DNA from: an uncultured Xanthomonas sp.
GTDB taxonomy: Bacteria; Pseudomonadota; Gammaproteobacteria; Xanthomonadales; Xanthomonadaceae
Reading direction: 5' to 3'
Assembly (NCBI GenBank): GCA_943912265.1
Contig: CALTTS010000001.1
Location: 124,001 to 188,000, forward strand
DNA: 64,000 bases
Translations under genes and position numbers: made by a program
In this document: positions 60,641 through 64,000 of the stretch, in pieces
Layout of the letters: each line of letters opens with the position of its first letter
Numbering within the stretch: the stretch's first letter is position 1
The notes under the pieces: model-generated
Told to the model about the DNA's origin: nothing
Databases searched by the model: none
What the model saw: the letters and a program-made list of their open reading frames with translations, nothing else

Positions 60641-61712
60641 CCTGATTAGCCCCGACCCTCAGCCATGAAAATTGCTCGCAGCGCGCAGGACCGGCTCGGG
60701 GCAAGGCTTGCAGCGCAGCATGGCGGTGGCCAGTCGCGGCAGCATCTCATGCAGGCGGAAGCGACGGTTGAACCGGTAGGCGGCTTCGGCCAGGTAGCGC
60801 CGCGCGTACTTGGCCTGGCGGATGGCGTGGTAGGTGCCGTTGATGGCGCGCTTGACGTTGCCCAGCAGCACGTTCACCCAACGCGCGCCCGGCGCCTCGG
60901 TGGCGGCACGGCCGCCGCCGGTGTCCAGCGTGGTGTGGGCGTGGCCGGCGTCTTCGAGCCGGCGGAAGCAGGCCAGACCGTCGGTATAGGTCTCGCCCCC
61001 GGGCGCCAGGCGCCGTGCGATCCAGTCCTCGAGCGAGACGTTGTCGAAGCTGCGCACCGGCTCGATCACGGCCAGGCTCGGCGCGGCGAAGCGGGCGTCG
61101 GTCTGCACCGCGATCACGAAGGGTTGCTTGCCCTCGGCACCGCGCCCGCGCTTGCCGCCGTTGCGCTCGCCGCCGAGGTAGGCATCGTCGATCTGCACGA
61201 AGCCATTGAGCCGCCGGGGTTCCTCGCGCTCGGCCATGGCCTGCATGATCTTGTGCTTCATCCGCCAGGCGGTCTTGTAGTTGACTCCCAGGTGGCGCAT
61301 CAGCTCCAGCGCGGCGAGGTTGGTCTTGGTCGCGGTCAGCAGGTGCAGGGCCAGCAGCCAGGTGCGCAGCGGCAGCTTGGTGCCCTCGAACATCGTGCCG
61401 GCGGTCAGCGTGGTCTGGTGCCGGCAGGCGCGGCACTGGTAGTAGACCGTCGTCCCGCGCCGAAACCGCGAGCGGGCCCGTCCAGTGCAGGCCGGGCAGC
61501 GGAAGCCTTGCGGCCAACGCCACTGGTACAGGGCACGGTAGCACTTGGCCTCGGTGCCGTAGCGGGCGATGAACTCGGCCATGGACAGGCCAGCCTGGAA
61601 CTGCACGGAATTGATGCTCATGACGCCACCTCGTCGCCTTCAGGTGGCCGTATGCTCGGCGGTGGGCGACGCACATCCTGCGACTGGCGGCTGAGGGTCG
61701 GGGCTAATCAGG
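60641..61712 (-). mobile_element. IS1595-family insertion sequence, copy 2
   Basis: Same 1072-bp element with the same 24-bp terminal repeats and orientation as copy 1. The differences seen are A/G near the left end (about 60689) and C/G near the right end (about 61660). Confidence 0.95.
60659..61621 (-). CDS. IS1595-family transposase, copy 2
   Basis: The 320-residue product is identical to copy 1, with an intact zinc ribbon and catalytic residues, so either copy could mobilise the unit. Confidence 0.95.
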   Translation of the reverse strand: MSINSVQFQAGLSMAEFIARYGTEAKCYRALYQWRWPQGFRCPACTGRARSRFRRGTTVYYQCRACRHQTTLTAGTMFEGTKLPLRTWLLALHLLTATKTNLAALELMRHLGVNYKTAWRMKHKIMQAMAEREEPRRLNGFVQIDDAYLGGERNGGKRGRGAEGKQPFVIAVQTDARFAAPSLAVIEPVRSFDNVSLEDWIARRLAPGGETYTDGLACFRRLEDAGHAHTTLDTGGGRAATEAPGARWVNVLLGNVKRAINGTYHAIRQAKYARRYLAEAAYRFNRRFRLHEMLPRLATAMLRCKPCPEPVLRAASNFHG

Positions 61713-61740
61713 CTATCTTATGGGAAGAACGGAGGTCGTC

Positions 61741-62034
61741 ATGAAAAAACGGCTGGCATGGTCCTGCCTCGCGCTCGCTCTCGCATCGAGCGCTCCGGCG
61801 ACGGCGGCCCCCAAGACCGTCACGCTTGCCGTGCCGGGCATGAACTGCGCCGCCTGTCCCATCACGGTCAAGAAGGCCCTGGGCAAGGTGCCGGGCGTGG
61901 CGAAGACGGACGTGAACCTCGACAAGCGCGAGGCGACGGTGACCTTCGACGACGCGAGGACCGACGTCCAGGCGCTGTTGCGCACCGCCCAGGACGCGGG
62001 CTATTCCTCGACGGTAGTCGGGAGCGCGAAATGA
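61741..62034 (+). CDS. merP: MerP-like periplasmic metal-binding protein
   Basis: The 97-residue protein has a signal peptide (KKRLAWSCLALALASSAPAT) and one heavy-metal-associated domain with the MerP motif GMNCAACPITVKKALGKVPG. MerP passes Hg2+ to the MerT transporter, but no merT, merR or merA is in the window, so another metal is possible. GGAGG precedes ATG 61741. The composite transposon ends 20 bp upstream and has separated it from its original promoter region. Confidence 0.85.
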   Translation: MKKRLAWSCLALALASSAPATAAPKTVTLAVPGMNCAACPITVKKALGKVPGVAKTDVNLDKREATVTFDDARTDVQALLRTAQDAGYSSTVVGSAK

Positions 62035-62252
62035 ACGCCGTCGTCCTCGAATCGACGCTGCACTGCCCGGCGTGCGGGCACGCGAAGACCGAGGTCATGC
62101 CCACCGAGGCCTGCCAGTGGTTCTATGAGTGCGAGGCCTGCCACACCGTGCTCAAGCCCAAGCACGGCGATTGCTGCGTCTATTGCTCCTATGGCACCGT
62201 GCCTTGCCCGCCCATTCAAGAACGCGGCAAGGCGGACTGTTGCGCCGGCTGA
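62031..62252 (+). CDS. GDCCVxC domain-containing protein
   Basis: The 73-residue cysteine-rich protein has the family signature GDCCVYCSYGTVPCPPIQ, preceded by two CxxC pairs (CPAC, CEAC), and ends DCCAG. The family is known from some genomes as a selenoprotein; here all positions are cysteine. It overlaps merP by 4 bp, so the two should be translated together. A role in mercury or other soft-metal handling is suggested by that link only. Confidence 0.85.
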   Translation: MNAVVLESTLHCPACGHAKTEVMPTEACQWFYECEACHTVLKPKHGDCCVYCSYGTVPCPPIQERGKADCCAG

Positions 62253-62255
62253 ACG

Positions 62256-62744
62256 TCAGCTTTCGAGAGGCGAGAACCCCAGGACTTTGCGCTGCTCGGC
62301 CCAGTCGCGCGGCAGAGAATCGTGCCGGCCACGCAGGGTCTGCAGGTTCAGATGGCGGGGCTGGCGTCCGTCCAGGATGGCCTCGACGATGTCGGGGGCC
62401 AGCAGGGTCATGCGCAGCACCTCGGCCGCCCAGCCTGGCTCCAGTTTCAGCGCGCGCGCCAGGTCGGCGGTCGTCGGATAGCGCCCCTCCTCGAGCAGCC
62501 GCTTCCAGTAGAAGGCCTTGCCGAGCGTCTTGATCATCGGCGCATCCAGGCCGCCCGCGGTCGCGGCGGCGGACTCGGGCGTCGGCGGGATCAGGAGCTT
62601 GCGGTTGTGCCTCCGCTTGATCGTCAGGGGCACCAGGGTCACCCGCTGCCCGTCGCTGACGTAGCTGCGCGCATCGTTGCCGACCTCGACGCGGATCGCG
62701 CGACGGCGGGAGTTCGGCGTCGGATCGGGAGGCGACCGGGTCAT
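62256..62744 (-). CDS. HTH protein accompanying a serine recombinase
   Basis: The 162-residue protein has a basic N-terminus, RVTLVPLTIKRRHNRKLLIP, and a ParB/KorB-like HTH segment (YPTTADLARALKLEPGWAAE, then VLRMTLLAPDIVEAILDGRQ). ATG 62744 is preceded by GGAGG and overlaps the recombinase stop. Such small proteins commonly follow large serine recombinases in proteobacterial islands; a role as a directionality or regulatory factor is plausible. Confidence 0.72.
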   Translation of the reverse strand: MTRSPPDPTPNSRRRAIRVEVGNDARSYVSDGQRVTLVPLTIKRRHNRKLLIPPTPESAAATAGGLDAPMIKTLGKAFYWKRLLEEGRYPTTADLARALKLEPGWAAEVLRMTLLAPDIVEAILDGRQPRHLNLQTLRGRHDSLPRDWAEQRKVLGFSPLES

Positions 62745-64000
62745 GCCAAGACCTCCTCGGCAGGCGTGCGGCACTCGTCGACCAAGGGATGCGCGCCGAT
62801 CTCGGGCCCCAATCCCAGCCAGCCGTCCTCGCGCCAGAGGATGTCGAGTCCGTGCTCATGCAGTTGGACCCGCTCGATCAGCAGCCGCGCGATGCGTTGC
62901 TGCTCGGCCGGGAACAACTGCGCCCACACGTCGCCGATGCGTCGCATCGCCACCACCACCTGCGCTTCATCGAGGGCAGCACCGGCCGGGTGGCGCTGGC
63001 ACGCCCGCCAGGTGCCGATCAGCACCTCCGGCGCCGAGAGCGCCGCGTGGATCTGCGTCAACACCGCGTTCTCGATCTCGGCCGCGGGCAGATGCCCGAC
63101 GTCCGGGGCGTCCGGCGCCAGGCTCGCGCCCGCGTTACGACGCTTGTGCAGGTAGGGGACGTAGTAGCGGTAGGTGCGCCCGCTCTTCTTCTTGACGAAG
63201 GTGTGCAGCATGCGCTGGCCGTCGGGCGCGAACAGCAGCCCCGCGAGCAGCGCCGGGTGTTGGGCCCGGTGTTCACGCGGCGCCTGCTTGCGGCGCGCGA
63301 TGAACGCGTGCACGGCGTCCCACAGGTCTTGCGGCACGATCGCTTCGTGTTGGCCGGGATACCACGTGCCGTGGTTGCGGATCTCACCCAGGTAGATGCG
63401 GTTGCGCAGCAGCGCGAAGATGTATTGCTGGTCGATGGGTCGGCCCGTGCGCCGGCGCCCGCCTTGGGTCACCCAGGCCTTGGTGGTGTGCCCCTCGACC
63501 GCCATCTCCCGCACCAGCCGTGCAGCCGAGCCATGCTCGGCGTAGCGCCGGAAGATGTCACGCACGAGAGCGGCCTCGCGCTCGTTGACGACGAGCTTGC
63601 GATCGACGACGTCATAGCCCAGCGGCGGCATGCCGCCCATCCACATGCCCTTGGCCTTGGAGGCGGCGATCTTGTCGCGGATGCGCTCGCCGGTGACCTC
63701 GCGCTCGAACTGCGCGAAGGACAGCAGGATGTTGAGCGTGAGCCGCCCCATCGAGGTGGTGGTGTTGAACTGCTGCGTGACCGAGACGAAGGAGACGCCG
63801 TTGCGGTCGAACACCTCCACCAGCTTGGCGAAGTCCGCCAGGCTTCGCGTCAATCGGTCGATCTTGTAGACGACCACGATGTCGATCCTGCCGGCCTCGA
63901 TGTCGGCGAGCAGCCGTTTGAGCGCAGGGCGGTCGAGATGGCCGCCGGAGTAGCCGCCGTCGTCATAACCCTCCTCGACCGCGATCCAGCCCTCGTGGCG
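62741..64000 (-). CDS. Large serine recombinase (partial, N-terminus beyond window)
   Basis: The frame is open through the right edge (420 codons visible; the first codons encode RHEGWIAVEEGYDDGGY). It contains the resolvase domain part (VVYKIDRLTRSLADFAKLVE, FNTTTSMGRLTLNILLSFAQ), the recombinase domain (GMPPLGYDVVDRKLVVNERE) and a zinc beta-ribbon/coiled-coil part. The catalytic serine is outside the window. It is probably the integrase of the island that holds the mer-like genes. Confidence 0.92.
   Translation of the reverse strand, partial: RHEGWIAVEEGYDDGGYSGGHLDRPALKRLLADIEAGRIDIVVVYKIDRLTRSLADFAKLVEVFDRNGVSFVSVTQQFNTTTSMGRLTLNILLSFAQFEREVTGERIRDKIAASKAKGMWMGGMPPLGYDVVDRKLVVNEREAALVRDIFRRYAEHGSAARLVREMAVEGHTTKAWVTQGGRRRTGRPIDQQYIFALLRNRIYLGEIRNHGTWYPGQHEAIVPQDLWDAVHAFIARRKQAPREHRAQHPALLAGLLFAPDGQRMLHTFVKKKSGRTYRYYVPYLHKRRNAGASLAPDAPDVGHLPAAEIENAVLTQIHAALSAPEVLIGTWRACQRHPAGAALDEAQVVVAMRRIGDVWAQLFPAEQQRIARLLIERVQLHEHGLDILWREDGWLGLGPEIGAHPLVDECRTPAEEVLA

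Noticed and set aside
61741..62252. A complete mercury-resistance operon
   Set aside because: Only a merP-like gene is present; merR, merT and merA are not found in the window.

Overview
The window is a 64 kb stretch of a very GC-rich gammaproteobacterial chromosome. The run purD, GNAT, purH, fis, DUF3426 gene, prmA, accC, accB, aroQ, dsbD, cutA, groES, groEL, together with an LPS acyltransferase/glycosyltransferase block, points to the Xanthomonadaceae (Lysobacteraceae). The genus cannot be fixed from the sequence alone.

Region 1 (about 1-43.7 kb) is ordinary chromosome. It starts with a partial SnoaL-like ester cyclase divergent from a LysR regulator, then a second LysR regulator divergent from an MFS exporter, then a FUSC/YccS membrane protein. 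A long minus-strand block follows (purine synthesis, Fis, PrmA, acetyl-CoA carboxylase, type II dehydroquinase, DsbD, CutA) and meets groESL, which carries both a sigma-32 promoter and a CIRCE-like operator. Next is a three-gene transglutaminase / ATP-grasp-alpha-E / transglutaminase operon of unknown product, a CoA-transferase, a TonB receptor coupled to a Tat-exported aminotransferase, glnE, a glycerophosphodiesterase, an ELM1-like protein, a RutE-like nitroreductase, a YceI lipoprotein, a small zinc-finger protein, and an envelope block (glycosyltransferase, O-antigen-ligase-like protein, two LpxL-type acyltransferases).

Region 2 (about 43.7-51.9 kb) is accessory DNA. It opens with a dyad that looks like an attachment core, repeated putative integrase sites and a C-terminally truncated tyrosine integrase. 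It then carries three related HTH proteins, an orphan AbiEi antitoxin, a predicted toxin-antitoxin pair (Xre-ImmA/IrrE metallopeptidase plus PIN nuclease), a BRO-type phage protein, and a PAS-GGDEF diguanylate cyclase next to an RsbQ-like hydrolase.

Region 3 (51,955-61,720) is a composite transposon. Two near-identical IS1595-family copies in direct orientation flank a LapA-domain protein, a Ca2+/Na+ exchanger and a complete seven-gene Mrp Na+/H+ antiporter operon. The whole unit is bounded by an 8-bp target duplication (CTATCTTA) and sits 20 bp upstream of a merP-like gene.

Region 4 (61.7-64 kb) has the merP-like gene overlapping a GDCCVxC-domain protein, then a small HTH partner protein and a large serine recombinase that runs off the right edge. 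No tRNA, rRNA or CRISPR array was seen.
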